64,000 nucleotides of DNA from Capnocytophaga sp. oral taxon 878 (GCF_002999135.1 NZ_CP027229.1:2138501-2202500), one strand, 5' to 3'; shown: positions 8,976-17,748, numbered from the stretch's first letter. Numbers and translations: made by a program. The notes: a model not told the origin generated them from the letters alone.

Positions 8976-9890
8976 TTATAATCCATATTTAGTCCAGCCC
9001 CCATCGTGCCTTTGGCATTCGTCAATTCGCCACTCGCCATCTTTTCTGATGATGAGAAATCGAAACTGATCATCACGATCATTTTGGGTATAGAGGTATA
9101 TCTTATTTTTAGTCACCAACTCGTTATCTATGATTTGATGTCCTCCATAAGTACCGCCTTCGTTTAGTGAAAAATGAATCCCCTCAGGACGATAGCCTGC
9201 CCTGCGTTTATCAGTACAATACTTTTCAAATAGGACTTTACACTTTTCTTGTACCAAAAGCTCAGTCTCTTCTGTATCATCGCTTTTAGCCGCAAAAGCC
9301 TCCCACTCAGTCATTGCAGCAAAGAAATCTAAAAGCAATTGTTTTACCACAGGCAAATCCTCTTCCAGAGTTGCAGCTGGTTTCTTCTTCCCTGCCGTGC
9401 GTTGGGCTTGTTCAAAGGCTTTTATCTGCTCATCGGTAAAAGGTTTGTCAAGGTAGAAACTCACCTTATTGTAATGCGCCACTGCCATTAGTCCCTCAAA
9501 AGTAACACGCGTTCTCTTTAATGAAAGAGACTTTAAGCGTGGTACTTGCAAAACAGTTTTTAGCGTCTCATCTGTTACTGCACAACCGTCAAGTGAAATA
9601 TGGTCAATAGCCTTTTCAGCAAAATATCTAAATCCTTCTCCTGTAACTTGTTTATTATCTTCCAAGAAAAGAAGCTTTAGCTTAGGCAAGGTTGCCAAGT
9701 CTTTCAAAGCTTCATCGGTAATATCAGTATTGATAAAACCCATATTTACCAACGATTTTACTCTCACTATTTGCGCTACCATAGCGTCTGTTAGCGCAAC
9801 ATCTTTATAATGATGCCCTTTGCAAAAACGCTCTTCGGTTACTTCTCTCAAAGCTGCTTCTAAGCTGATAGGGTGTTTGTATGCGGCCAT
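8976..9890 (-). CDS. LRR-like protein with a C-terminal NTF2-fold immunity-like domain
   Basis: 304 residues. Residues about 35-155 show leucine-rich repeat spacing (DEALKDLATLPKLKLLFLED; DETLKTVLQVPRLKSLSLKR). After a linker, residues about 175-304 look like an NTF2-like fold (LLLDFFAAMTEWEAFAA at the start, FLIIRKDGEWRIDECQRHD at the end), as in immunity proteins of polymorphic toxins. No signal peptide, so cytoplasmic. An immunity role is inferred from the domain and the neighbours. Confidence 0.6.
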   Translation of the reverse strand: MAAYKHPISLEAALREVTEERFCKGHHYKDVALTDAMVAQIVRVKSLVNMGFINTDITDEALKDLATLPKLKLLFLEDNKQVTGEGFRYFAEKAIDHISLDGCAVTDETLKTVLQVPRLKSLSLKRTRVTFEGLMAVAHYNKVSFYLDKPFTDEQIKAFEQAQRTAGKKKPAATLEEDLPVVKQLLLDFFAAMTEWEAFAAKSDDTEETELLVQEKCKVLFEKYCTDKRRAGYRPEGIHFSLNEGGTYGGHQIIDNELVTKNKIYLYTQNDRDDQFRFLIIRKDGEWRIDECQRHDGGWTKYGL

Positions 9891-9910
9891 ATCTTTATGT
9901 GTTTAGGTTC

Positions 9911-10771
9911 TTATAAGGGTCTATTTACTTCGTACAAAGCCTCTGCTTCGCTAAGAGGGTTTCCATAATTGTAATATTGGTTTTTATCCTTGCCATAGGG
10001 CAGTTTATATCCTTCTGGAGAAGTGAGCACTACCACCTCAAAAGTATCGTAATCTGCTTCTTTGATGAGTTTGTTCAGGTAATAAATACGTTTATCATCT
10101 TTGGTATAGAAATGCGAAATCTTTCCCCAAGTCGCCGGATTTGCCTTAGGCAAAGACGACTTCCCATAGTAAACACTCCTATCATCTTTCCCAAAATCAC
10201 CATCGTTCATCGAGACAAATGTCGCCGGATTGGCCTTAGCAAGTAGCTTTATCTTCCCGTGATAATCCTCATAATACACCTGCTTGCTATCTTTGGCATA
10301 CCCATACGGAATCTCTACACGCACCACTCGCCTGATACCATCACTAAACTCCCACGATGTCTCTCTATCTCTATCCGTCCTGTGTACACCCTCATCACAC
10401 ACCTCAAAAGTGCTAATATCAGCAGGCTCAAAGCGCCCTCCCGATGTCCATACACTTTGATAATCGGTAGCATAACACTCGTTGAGCATTTCAAATGTCT
10501 TAGCATTAGCCCCTTTAAGAGTGCGCCCCACGATATAACAATGCTTGTCATCTTTAGCAAAAAAGCCATTAAAATAAACAAAAGTATCAAGATTTGCCTT
10601 CTCTATAGCCGAATAGCGGTAGTATATTCGCTTGCCGTCTGTCCAATAGCAGGGCGTTTCTTGTGTGTCCACCATATAAAAACGCGGGTCTTTGTCAATA
10701 TCTGCTACAGTGCGGATATCAATATCAAAAAAAGGGGGCTTCTTAGCCTCTAACTTAGTAATTTTCATCAT
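9911..10771 (-). CDS. DKNYY-family repeat protein
   Basis: 286 residues with repeated K-D-D/K-xx-x-Y-Y units (YGYAKDSKQVYYED; FGKDDRSVYYGKSSLPKANP; YTKDDKRIYYLNKLIKEADY; YGKDKNQYYNYG) separated by ANPATF-like segments. This is the DKNYY family pattern. Such proteins are common in Bacteroidetes and Fusobacteria, often near immunity-type genes; molecular role unknown. An alternative ATG is one codon downstream. It follows repeat copy b. Confidence 0.8.
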   Translation of the reverse strand: MMKITKLEAKKPPFFDIDIRTVADIDKDPRFYMVDTQETPCYWTDGKRIYYRYSAIEKANLDTFVYFNGFFAKDDKHCYIVGRTLKGANAKTFEMLNECYATDYQSVWTSGGRFEPADISTFEVCDEGVHRTDRDRETSWEFSDGIRRVVRVEIPYGYAKDSKQVYYEDYHGKIKLLAKANPATFVSMNDGDFGKDDRSVYYGKSSLPKANPATWGKISHFYTKDDKRIYYLNKLIKEADYDTFEVVVLTSPEGYKLPYGKDKNQYYNYGNPLSEAEALYEVNRPL

Positions 10772-10799
10772 TTTTCTTATTTTATTTGTTTATCCAATC

Positions 10800-11140
10800 T
10801 TTCAATCGCTTATTTCTTTCCCTCTCCCCCTATTACCTATTGCCTAAAATACATCTTTTCCTCATTTTTATTACCAATCTTTCAAAATTCTCCCATCTCC
10901 CAGTCTCTCCTCTTATCTCTTACCTCTTGCCTGATAATCAGCCTATTTCCACCCCACTCTCTTACCTCTTATCTCTTATCTTTTACCTACTTTAAACGAA
11001 CCTATAACGAACTATAAACGAACTGTAAACGAAGGATAGACTTTTATTTGCTGAAAATCAACCCTTTATTCCCCAAACTTTCTCTTTGCAAAAATCACAA
11101 CAAAATCGCCCAAACCTTACATTTTTCTCATCCCCTCCCC
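10800..11140 (+). repeat. Dispersed mosaic repeat, copy b (long form)
   Basis: This fills the gap 10772-11142. A pyrimidine-rich tract of TCTTACC/TTATC units with CTCATTTTTATTACCAATC and TGATAATCA comes first. The tandem array of four AACGAA units at 10991-11039 follows, then GCTGAAAATCAACC, then a tail with CTTTGCA, CACAACAAAATC and TTACATTTTTCTCAT. The same order of boxes is seen at 17330-17660, 26510-26810 and (reverse) 36770-37060. No plausible gene lies here. Confidence 0.85.
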
Positions 11141-11142
11141 TA

Positions 11143-11766
11143 CTAATGTGTAATCTCAAATTGCTTATCCCCTATCTGCACCCACGCTTTACCATTCTCA
11201 AAGAGAGCCCCATCATCGTAGATAAATGGAATCACAGTCTCATTTTTATCATTGATATAGCCATATTTAGCGCCTTTCTTCACCAAGGCAAGCCCCTCGG
11301 TAAAATAAGAAGCATCATCGTACAAAAAAGGTATGATTTGTTCGCCTTTCCGGTTGATAAAACCCCATTTGCCGTCTTTCTTTACAGCTACATAATCTTT
11401 ATAAAAGTAGGCAGTATCTTCATAGATAAACGGAATCACCTCTTCTCCTTTCTCATTGATAAAGCCCCATTTGCCATTCAATAGGGCAGCAGCAGGGCGA
11501 TGGTTATAAAAGTCATTGTCATCTATAAGGTCGTATTTTATGGGAGTAATCTCCTTGCCAGAGGTATCTATCAATCCGTATTGCGCACCTATTCTCACCA
11601 TTGCCACTCCTTGAAAGAAGTCATAGACAAAATCGTACTTTATAGGAGTAATAAGAGCTCCCTTCTCATTGATGTAGCCCCATTTGTCACCTTGCCTTAC
11701 ACAAGCAAAGCCCTCGTGAAAATCGGTTATTTCATCATATTTCTCTTGCTTATTTGTATTCATCAT
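11143..11766 (-). CDS. WG-repeat protein
   Basis: 207 residues with six or so WG repeats of about 23-30 residues (GDKWGYINEKGALITPIKYD; KWGFINEKGEEVIPFIYED; KWGFINRKGEQIIPFLYDD; KYGYINDKNETVIPFIYDD). No signal peptide, so cytoplasmic. WG-repeat proteins act as beta-rich binding scaffolds and occur in polymorphic-toxin immunity loci, but the ligand is unknown. The start overlaps the DUF6794 gene by 4 nt. Confidence 0.85.
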   Translation of the reverse strand: MMNTNKQEKYDEITDFHEGFACVRQGDKWGYINEKGALITPIKYDFVYDFFQGVAMVRIGAQYGLIDTSGKEITPIKYDLIDDNDFYNHRPAAALLNGKWGFINEKGEEVIPFIYEDTAYFYKDYVAVKKDGKWGFINRKGEQIIPFLYDDASYFTEGLALVKKGAKYGYINDKNETVIPFIYDDGALFENGKAWVQIGDKQFEITH

Positions 11767-12155
11767 TTTAACTGCTTTTTATGTGCCGAAATCTGTCCTT
11801 CAAAGTCTATTTCTTTTCCCAAGAGCTGACGATAATAGCTTGTAAGTATCATAGCCGACATATCATCGGGGTGTTTAACACCTTTCTCTAAAAAAAACTT
11901 TACAAGTTCAGGATTTCCACCCCTAATCCACTCATTCCGAATGCCCATTCCTATCGTAAAATGACTTTCCATAAAGAATTCTTCTTCGGTAAGCGTCTTT
12001 ATATACTCCTTATCCTCCTTTTTGAGGTTCTTATCCAGCATTTGGATACATTCTGTCAGGTTTTTAGGTTTTTCTTTTTTCATATCAGTCTTTTCTTTTT
12101 GTCCAAAAGCTACAAAACTAATGATACACATACAAAAAGTAATAAGATGCTTCAT
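11763..12155 (-). CDS. Secreted DUF6794-like protein
   Basis: 130 residues with a signal peptide (MKHLITFCMCIISFVAFG). The mature domain has NLTECIQMLDKNLKKEDKEY, a conserved SHFTIGMGIRNEWIRGG and KHPDDMSAMILTSYYRQLLG, which match DUF6794 as I remember it. The family is common in Bacteroidetes and its role is unknown. A periplasmic location is expected. It overlaps the WG gene and lies 7 nt from the DUF4304 gene. Confidence 0.75.
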   Translation of the reverse strand: MKHLITFCMCIISFVAFGQKEKTDMKKEKPKNLTECIQMLDKNLKKEDKEYIKTLTEEEFFMESHFTIGMGIRNEWIRGGNPELVKFFLEKGVKHPDDMSAMILTSYYRQLLGKEIDFEGQISAHKKQLK

Positions 12156-12162
12156 ATAATTA

Positions 12163-12768
12163 CTAAATATTTAAGCCATATTTTTTAGCATACCCCTTTA
12201 AAGTTCTTTCAGCCAAAGGATTGACATCTTTTAAAAGTTCATTATATACCGTTTGGGCTTTCTCTATATACCCGTGTTCCCCATAAAACACAAGCGCTCC
12301 AAAAGAAGGAAAAATTGAATTAGCCGAATAGAAAATCTTCTCTACACTATCATATTGTTTAAAAAAAGGCAGAATATATTGTTGTATATCTTCCTGTACT
12401 CTCTTAATCAACTCTTGTTCATTGGTATTTTCGTCCACTTCATACCATAGCTCTTTTCTCCCTCGTAAATCGTTAATAGTTTTACGGATAAGACAAACAG
12501 GTTCTGTAGGGTAATCAGGGACTTGTCCTGTATGTTTAAAATCATAATAGCCCAACCAAAATTTAGGTTCAAAAATCCCTATATTAATCCGAAACCTAAT
12601 GTTATCTCTATCCCCATAAATGCTTTTCTGTATATTGATGATATGCCCTACCTCAGCAAGCCTTTGATAATAGTTTAAGGCTTTCTTTTTAAAAGAAAGC
12701 GGTTTGAGCAAAAGGGTAAAACCTTCTTTTACAATCCTATCAAATTTAATTTGCGTGTCTGTTTTCAT
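12163..12768 (-). CDS. DUF4304 family protein
   Basis: 201 residues. The N-terminal FDRIVKEGFTLLLKPLSFKK and ALNYYQRLAEVGHIINIQKS plus RFRINIGIF correspond to DUF4304. Cytoplasmic. DUF4304 proteins appear repeatedly in bacterial immunity-like gene arrays; function not established. Flanking genes are 7 and 10 nt away, so it belongs to a long minus-strand operon. Confidence 0.75.
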   Translation of the reverse strand: MKTDTQIKFDRIVKEGFTLLLKPLSFKKKALNYYQRLAEVGHIINIQKSIYGDRDNIRFRINIGIFEPKFWLGYYDFKHTGQVPDYPTEPVCLIRKTINDLRGRKELWYEVDENTNEQELIKRVQEDIQQYILPFFKQYDSVEKIFYSANSIFPSFGALVFYGEHGYIEKAQTVYNELLKDVNPLAERTLKGYAKKYGLNI

Positions 12769-12778
12769 AATTAATTTA

Positions 12779-13462
12779 TTAATCAGTTGTCGAGGCTATA
12801 ATCCCTATATACCAATACATACACGGATTATAGACCGTCCAAAAGAAACTCCCTCTCCCCTTTTTGCCCTCATCAAAGTAATTAGAGCTATCCGTACTCC
12901 ACTTACAGACTTCTATTTGCGAAATATCGGTAAAAAGTAACCTACAAAAATCTAAAAAGAAATTGCCTTTTTCAAAATTGCTTTTTGTAATCATAAAAGA
13001 GAACCGAGGCTGAAAGAAAGCGTAAGCAAAGGCTTCCTTTTTGAGCTCTTCCTCTGTCATAGCCACTGCTTTTTCAGGCACTTCTTTATCATCATAGTAA
13101 AAATACCGATTGTGCAGTTTCTCACCACTAAGAATTATCCTTCCGCTCACCTCTTCATATTGCCAGCCCATAAAGTCTTGTACAGAAATCTCCTTACCCG
13201 AGTCTTTAAGGACACCAAAATCGTAGTCCATCGTAAAAAGTTTTGTACGATTTATTTTAGATTTAGCCGCTATACGGTCAAGACGCGTATTTACTTCTTC
13301 TGCTACCGAAATAAGAGTCTGCTGGGCTACTGCCAAATGCTTCTGATAAGGTGTATCGTCCTGCTCCGTATCCAACTGAAAGAAACGAAAGTCTATCATA
13401 CCGCCTTCTCGTTCGTAGGCTTTATACTTTTCTATAAACTTAGGTATTTCTATAGTTGTCAT
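12779..13462 (-). CDS. Unknown cytoplasmic protein in immunity-like array
   Basis: 227 residues, acidic, no signal peptide or TM segment. Notable stretches are LAVAQQTLISVAEEVNTRLD, MGWQYEEVSGRIILSGEKLH and a C-terminal aromatic region (FFWTVYNPCMYWYIGIIA). I do not recognise the family. The tight spacing (9 nt to the next gene) suggests cotranscription with the DUF4304 and YdeI-like genes. Confidence 0.6.
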   Translation of the reverse strand: MTTIEIPKFIEKYKAYEREGGMIDFRFFQLDTEQDDTPYQKHLAVAQQTLISVAEEVNTRLDRIAAKSKINRTKLFTMDYDFGVLKDSGKEISVQDFMGWQYEEVSGRIILSGEKLHNRYFYYDDKEVPEKAVAMTEEELKKEAFAYAFFQPRFSFMITKSNFEKGNFFLDFCRLLFTDISQIEVCKWSTDSSNYFDEGKKGRGSFFWTVYNPCMYWYIGIIASTTD

Positions 13463-13471
13463 TTTTAATAT

Positions 13472-13969
13472 TTAATTCTTATCCGCAAAAGGCGCTAACA
13501 GTTGTTTTATCTCTTCCTTTATGGTTGCGTTATCCACACTAGCACCTTGTTTTTCTATAGGCTCAAAGTAGTAAAGGTCGTTTAGAATCCCATATATAGC
13601 TATAGCACGCAGACTGCTAGGTTCAGAGTTTTGGTACAATTGCACCAAAAAAGCAATTGCCCACTTATATGCCACACAATACACGCCACTATGGTTATTA
13701 CCTATAGCACTTATAAAAGCCTCTGCAAGAGCATTCCCTTCTTGCGAATTAATATTAATAATTTGCTCTAACAGATTAATAACTTGGGGTTCTCCCTCCA
13801 ATGTATACTTCTCACAGAACGACAATTGCATTTTCAGCACTCTTTTAAGGCGTGTTTCTTCCTTTTTAGCCTCATTAATATAGTTTACCCACTCTTTTTG
13901 ATGAGAAGCAGGCAAGGTAAGGAAATGCTTTTTTACATTTTCACTTAACAAAGACGTTATATCTATCAT
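13472..13969 (-). CDS. YdeI/OmdA-like domain protein
   Basis: 165 residues. Residues 15-50 (LPASHQKEWVNYINEAKKEE, then TRLKRVLKMQ) match the C-terminal helical motif of YdeI/OmpD-associated proteins, a family linked to bacteriocin protection. The second half (residues 60-165) is a separate helical region (INSQEGNALAEAFISAIGNN) with no domain I recognise. No signal peptide. Presence in the immunity array supports a protective role, which is inferred. Confidence 0.6.
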   Translation of the reverse strand: MIDITSLLSENVKKHFLTLPASHQKEWVNYINEAKKEETRLKRVLKMQLSFCEKYTLEGEPQVINLLEQIININSQEGNALAEAFISAIGNNHSGVYCVAYKWAIAFLVQLYQNSEPSSLRAIAIYGILNDLYYFEPIEKQGASVDNATIKEEIKQLLAPFADKN

Positions 13970-14001
13970 ACTTTATGTTGTTTAGAATGCTTTTTGATGT
14001 T

Positions 14002-15069
14002 CTATTTCCCCCAATCAACAGGCGCCCATTGGGTAAGATGCCAAGGGAAATCATTAAGGTCTATTCCGTTGTATTTCTCATAGATATCCCCTCCTTTTTC
14101 CCAAGGGTTAGGTTTGCCTTGTACCATCTCGTTTATAGGGTGTTCAGCAGTAAAGGCGTGGCAAAAAAGATTCTTATCGGCTGCATAGCCTCCATATTTC
14201 TGTACTGCTTTGGCTACCAAAAAGGTAAAAGGACGAAGTTTTAGCTTGTTAAGGTCTATGTTAGGATCTATCCGAAACCATTGCCCTTCCAACGGGGCAT
14301 TAGGGTTTGTTGAAGTGCCATCTCCTTGTTTTGCTGGATAAGAAAAACCTTTCCCTGCATTGGCAATAGTAAAGGATAGCGCGTGGCATATCTCACCTTT
14401 TCGCGCCTCTGCAATGCCTATTTGAGAGAGTGGATTAAGCATACACACTACTGCCGACCCTCCTGTGGTGTGTTGCATCGCAAAGTTATCCTTACCCAAA
14501 TCTTTAAAGTTTGGTTTTGCTTTAAAATATCCCGAAGCAGCAAAATGCCAAGTACCTTTCTCATCTTTAACAGCGTAAAAATATTCTCGCATCATCCCTG
14601 TTGCTTTGTCATAAACAGCAAAAGCTCTATCCCCTCCGCCTGCTGGTTGTGCATATTTAGGCAAGGGGATGCGCCCCGTAGTATACTTAATAAGGTCTTG
14701 TCTGTAAATAACTCTATTATCTTTAGATTCAAAATAAGCATATTCCTGATGAGGGTTATTAGAATCTACCACATAAATAGGGATGTTATAAGATGTTGTA
14801 CACAATGAAGTTAGCACCGTTTTTTTAAATCTTTCAGGCAGATATTCAGCGGGCATTTTAGGCATATAAGCTGCTATGGCAGCCGAGTTCGTTGCCAAAG
14901 GCATATTTTTAACTTCTCTTGTGAAAATAGACCCCTGAGCTATATAAGGCTCAAAGAGACTTCCCGTATAATAATACCCTTTCTGCTGTTCTTCTTCTCC
15001 TGATTGTTTGCTACAAGCAGATAATATAAGTAGAAAGAAAAAGTAAATAAGTGTTTTGTTATGTGTCAT
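14002..15069 (-). CDS. Secreted lipoprotein, unknown enzyme-like domain
   Basis: 355 residues with a lipoprotein signal (MTHNKTLIYFFFLLILSAC, Cys19). The mature part has VYDKATGMMREYFYAVKDEK, HTTGGSAVVCMLNPLSQIG and EICHALSFTIANAGKGFSYP, which recall a family of secreted proteins of unknown function in actinobacteria and Bacteroidetes. I chose the ATG at 15069 because the longer start at 15093 would put charged residues before the signal. It is the only clearly exported large protein within this array. Confidence 0.65.
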   Translation of the reverse strand: MTHNKTLIYFFFLLILSACSKQSGEEEQQKGYYYTGSLFEPYIAQGSIFTREVKNMPLATNSAAIAAYMPKMPAEYLPERFKKTVLTSLCTTSYNIPIYVVDSNNPHQEYAYFESKDNRVIYRQDLIKYTTGRIPLPKYAQPAGGGDRAFAVYDKATGMMREYFYAVKDEKGTWHFAASGYFKAKPNFKDLGKDNFAMQHTTGGSAVVCMLNPLSQIGIAEARKGEICHALSFTIANAGKGFSYPAKQGDGTSTNPNAPLEGQWFRIDPNIDLNKLKLRPFTFLVAKAVQKYGGYAADKNLFCHAFTAEHPINEMVQGKPNPWEKGGDIYEKYNGIDLNDFPWHLTQWAPVDWGK

Positions 15070-15146
15070 TTTAAATATTTTTATTGATTTCATTTCTTGC
15101 CTTGTTTAGAGAGAGCTTGAGCAAGCTGAGTAAATTGTTCTTTTAT

Positions 15147-15518
15147 TTATACATCAAAATAACTAAACACAAACTTAGGGGGTAACTCATACAAAAGATA
15201 ATCGCCCACGATAAGCCCTATACATTCATTTTTATCATTATATACACAAGCCTCTACCACAAGTTTATTCATCTTTTTATCTTTATACAAGGTCAGTTCA
15301 CGTAGTTTATTCACTTCCTTATCTATATCTTCTATAGGAAAGAGGTGTAATACGCTTTTATCCTCTACAAAATCAAGAGTCTCATTGATTTCTTCTAAAA
15401 ACGCTCCCGAAACACCAAACTTTTCAGCTAATACTTGGGTATCTTCGGCTTTATAGGCTTCTAAAAAGTCGGTAAGGGCGTAGTAAATTTCTGTTTTAAG
15501 GGATTGTGTAATTTCCAT
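15147..15518 (-). CDS. Small acidic protein, duplicate copy 2
   Basis: 123 residues. The first 75 (MEITQSLKTEIYYALTDFLE, AYKAEDTQVLAEKF, LDFVEDKSVLHLFPIE) are almost identical to the gene at 15619-15990. The C-terminal 45 diverge apart from a shared PPKFVF-like end. Cytoplasmic; family not recognised. Upstream of its ATG is a 46-bp stub of the 3' end of the gene at 15997, which marks it as the product of a tandem duplication. Confidence 0.7.
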   Translation of the reverse strand: MEITQSLKTEIYYALTDFLEAYKAEDTQVLAEKFGVSGAFLEEINETLDFVEDKSVLHLFPIEDIDKEVNKLRELTLYKDKKMNKLVVEACVYNDKNECIGLIVGDYLLYELPPKFVFSYFDV

Positions 15519-15564
15519 ATAGTGTTATTTAATCTTTGCTATATCGTTTTTATAACTTGCAAAA
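15519..15564 (-). pseudogene. Duplicated 3' stub of the 109-residue gene
   Basis: On the minus strand this encodes FASYKNDIAKIK and stop, identical to the last codons of the gene at 15997-16326, and continues through the same spacer to MEITQ. Homology stops near 15564. It is the scar of the duplication that made 15147 and 15619. Confidence 0.75.
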
Positions 15565-15618
15565 GTATAGCGACGCAAAAGCAATTTTGAGACTTTTCAG
15601 ATAGCCTCAACGAGTGTA

Positions 15619-15990
15619 TTAACAACTAAAGTAGTGAAATACAAACTTAGGAAATTGGTCTCTAAGGTTGTAATATCCTTTGATGATGGCAAAATATTCT
15701 TGATCATCCCACAAGTGGGCTTCTACTCCTACAGCGGTATCATCATTGTTGAAGTTATACACCTCTAAATTCACCCCTCCACCTTCTTCTTTGTCCATTT
15801 CTTCTATAGGAAAGAGGTGTAACACGCTTTTGTCTTCTACAAAGTCAAGCATTTCATAGATTTCTTCTAAAAACTCTCCCGAAATATCAAACTTTTCAGC
15901 TAATACTTGGGTATCTTCGGCTTTATAGGCTTCTAAAAAGTCCGCAAGAGTGTGATATATTTCTGTTTTAAGGGCTTGTGTAATTTCCAT
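15619..15990 (-). CDS. Small acidic protein, duplicate copy 1
   Basis: 123 residues, paralogue of 15147-15518 with a near identical N-terminal helical domain. Its C-terminal half differs (VNLEVYNFNNDDTAVGVEAH; EYFAIIKGYYNLRDQFPKFV). It lies 6 nt downstream of the 109-residue gene, in its original operon position. Conserved N-terminus with a diverging C-terminus is the pattern expected if the C-terminal part contacts a variable partner such as a toxin; that is inference. Confidence 0.7.
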   Translation of the reverse strand: MEITQALKTEIYHTLADFLEAYKAEDTQVLAEKFDISGEFLEEIYEMLDFVEDKSVLHLFPIEEMDKEEGGGVNLEVYNFNNDDTAVGVEAHLWDDQEYFAIIKGYYNLRDQFPKFVFHYFSC

Positions 15991-15996
15991 ATAGTG

Positions 15997-16326
15997 TTAT
16001 TTAATCTTTGCTATATCGTTTTTATAACTCGCAAAACTGATATTTCCTTCTAAAACCAACTCGCAAAGGGCTGTTGGGTCATAGCCTTTAAAGGAATGAA
16101 GGGTATAATGGCAATGCTTGTCCTCGCGCTCTAAGTGAAGCACATAACCATCGGGTTCGTCTTGAAAAACAACGATTGCTTCTTTGTAGTTTTCTAAGGT
16201 TGCTACCGAGCGTATCAAATCCTGCCTACTATCGTGCAAGTGAGAGGCTACAAAGGCTATTTCGGTAGTGCCATTGCTAATAGTTACCATTGCCCAGCCA
16301 TGTTCTTTGGGAGTGTAATCAATCAT
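15997..16326 (-). CDS. Small unknown protein in immunity-like array
   Basis: 109 residues, cytoplasmic, alpha/beta in appearance (WAMVTISNGTTEIAFVASHL; EAIVVFQDEPDGYVLHLERE). It lies 6 nt after the SMI1/KNR4 gene and 6 nt before the duplicated gene. Family not recognised. Confidence 0.6.
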   Translation of the reverse strand: MIDYTPKEHGWAMVTISNGTTEIAFVASHLHDSRQDLIRSVATLENYKEAIVVFQDEPDGYVLHLEREDKHCHYTLHSFKGYDPTALCELVLEGNISFASYKNDIAKIK

Positions 16327-16332
16327 TGCAAA

Positions 16333-16830
16333 TTAATAAAGTTTCATTAGTAAATCGGCAAAAGAAGTAGCAATAGGAGAGGGCTCTATGTCTTGTATAT
16401 TATGATTAAAAAGATAAATCTGCTGGTCTTCTGCTAATAAAAGCGTATCGCCCGCAGGAGTGCGCGCAATCGGTATTCCCTGTTTCTGAAAGTCAGTATA
16501 CAAGTCTATCAGCGAATGAAACTTATAAGCCGACCGAAAAGCCAAAAAGCGGTCTATTACCACCTTACTGCCTTTCACCCTGTTTTTAGAAGGAATGCCT
16601 CCGTTGTGCTCCAACAGAAAACGAATATATTCCTCATCGATAGGCTGGCTCAGCTCTCTGTGAAAATCAGCAATTTCTGTTTCTTCCGCCTTGTCCGTTT
16701 CGTAGGCTTTGATGAGGTTTTTTAGGGTTTGTTTATCGGGCAAAATCTTATAAGCTCTGAGCTGTTCCACTTTCTCTGGACTCAAGCCATATTTCTCAAA
16801 AGTAAGGTTTTTCATAGATTTATTATCCAC
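16333..16830 (-). CDS. SMI1/KNR4 (SUKH) family immunity-like protein
   Basis: 165 residues. SUKH features are PIDEEYIRFLLEHNGGIPSK (the NGG turn), FLAFRSAYKFHSLIDLYTDF, IPIARTPAGDTLLLAEDQ and a C-terminal ATSFADLLMKLY. SUKH proteins neutralise nuclease and other toxins of contact-dependent systems. Cytoplasmic. A second ATG five codons in is also possible. The start overlaps the upstream gene by 8 nt. Confidence 0.85.
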   Translation of the reverse strand: MDNKSMKNLTFEKYGLSPEKVEQLRAYKILPDKQTLKNLIKAYETDKAEETEIADFHRELSQPIDEEYIRFLLEHNGGIPSKNRVKGSKVVIDRFLAFRSAYKFHSLIDLYTDFQKQGIPIARTPAGDTLLLAEDQQIYLFNHNIQDIEPSPIATSFADLLMKLY

Positions 16831-17260
16831 TAATCGTTTCTAAATGAAGTTGATAGTTATTATCGAGCCTGATATTCACCAGATGCCCCAAAAAGTAATC
16901 AGGGTCAGTATCCACATCAAAAGTGCAGACGAGGTCTTCACCTACTTCACAATACAAATCATAGAAATACACGGCTTCGCAAAATTGCTCTTCAGTAATT
17001 TCTTCTTCAAGGTCTTCTTGGGCTACTTCAAAGAGTTCTCTTACCTCTTCATTTTTGAGCAGAAACTGCAGAACAGCTTCCTTGTTGCCCTCCAACCATT
17101 GTACTTTGGTTGCTACTTGCCGAAATACTTCTTGCTTTTCTTCTTCTGTAAAGTGGCGTTTGGCATCAAAACAGACCACAACTTCAGCCTCTTCATCACC
17201 CCAAAAGGTAAAGAGTGCTTGATACTCGATTTGGTTTTCAGTAATAAAATTCATATTCAA
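16823..17260 (-). CDS. DUF2262/DUF2004-like acidic protein
   Basis: 145 residues, strongly acidic (EVAQEDLEEEITEEQF). The C-terminal DTDPDYFLGHLVNIRLDNNY resembles the ending seen in DUF2004 or DUF2262 proteins, both found in immunity-type arrays. No signal peptide. First gene of the block 11143-17260, directly after repeat copy c. I cannot decide between the two families without a profile search. Confidence 0.55.
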   Translation of the reverse strand: MNMNFITENQIEYQALFTFWGDEEAEVVVCFDAKRHFTEEEKQEVFRQVATKVQWLEGNKEAVLQFLLKNEEVRELFEVAQEDLEEEITEEQFCEAVYFYDLYCEVGEDLVCTFDVDTDPDYFLGHLVNIRLDNNYQLHLETISG

Positions 17261-17329
17261 TAAATAAACTGATAATTAATAATAAACGCAAAGATAAACA
17301 TATTTTGCCAATTAACCAATACCCCTTCC

Positions 17330-17670
17330 CCTTTCTCATCTCCTATCTCCTCCCTAAAAATAAAGAATTCTCATCCTTTTCTCATTTTTATTACCAATCC
17401 TTCAAAATTCCCCCATCACCCAGTCTTGCCCCTTACATCTTATCTCTTGCCTGATAATCAACTCTTTCCGCCCCCATCCTCTTACCTCTTATCCCTTGTC
17501 TCTTCCCTACTTTAAACGAACGAATAACGAAGGATAAACGAACTATAAACGAAAGAAAGACCTTTATTTACTGAAAATCAGCCCCTTCGTTCCACAACTC
17601 TCCCTTTGCATAATTCACAACCAAATCCCCCAAACCTTGCATTTTTCTCAAACCTCCCACCTTTTTCTCC
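17330..17670 (+). repeat. Dispersed mosaic repeat, copy c (long form)
   Basis: This fills most of 17261-17748. It has the same box order as copy b: pyrimidine tract with CTCATTTTTATTACCAATCC and TGATAATCA, the array at 17511-17555 (AACGAACGAATAACGAAGG and on), CTGAAAATCAGCC, CTTTGCATAATTCACAACC and TTGCATTTTTCTCA. A further pyrimidine tract runs to the end of the lipoprotein gene at 17749. No gene is seen. Confidence 0.85.
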
Positions 17671-17748
17671 CCATTTTTCTCGCCCTCTCTTCCCTCTTAT
17701 CTCTTATCTCTTGCCTATCTCCTAAACCTTTCTATCTCCTCCCCTCTC

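Noticed and set aside
10786-10995. 69-residue plus-strand frame rich in Ser/Leu/Tyr
   Set aside because: Low-complexity pyrimidine tract of repeat copy b; no promoter or family match.
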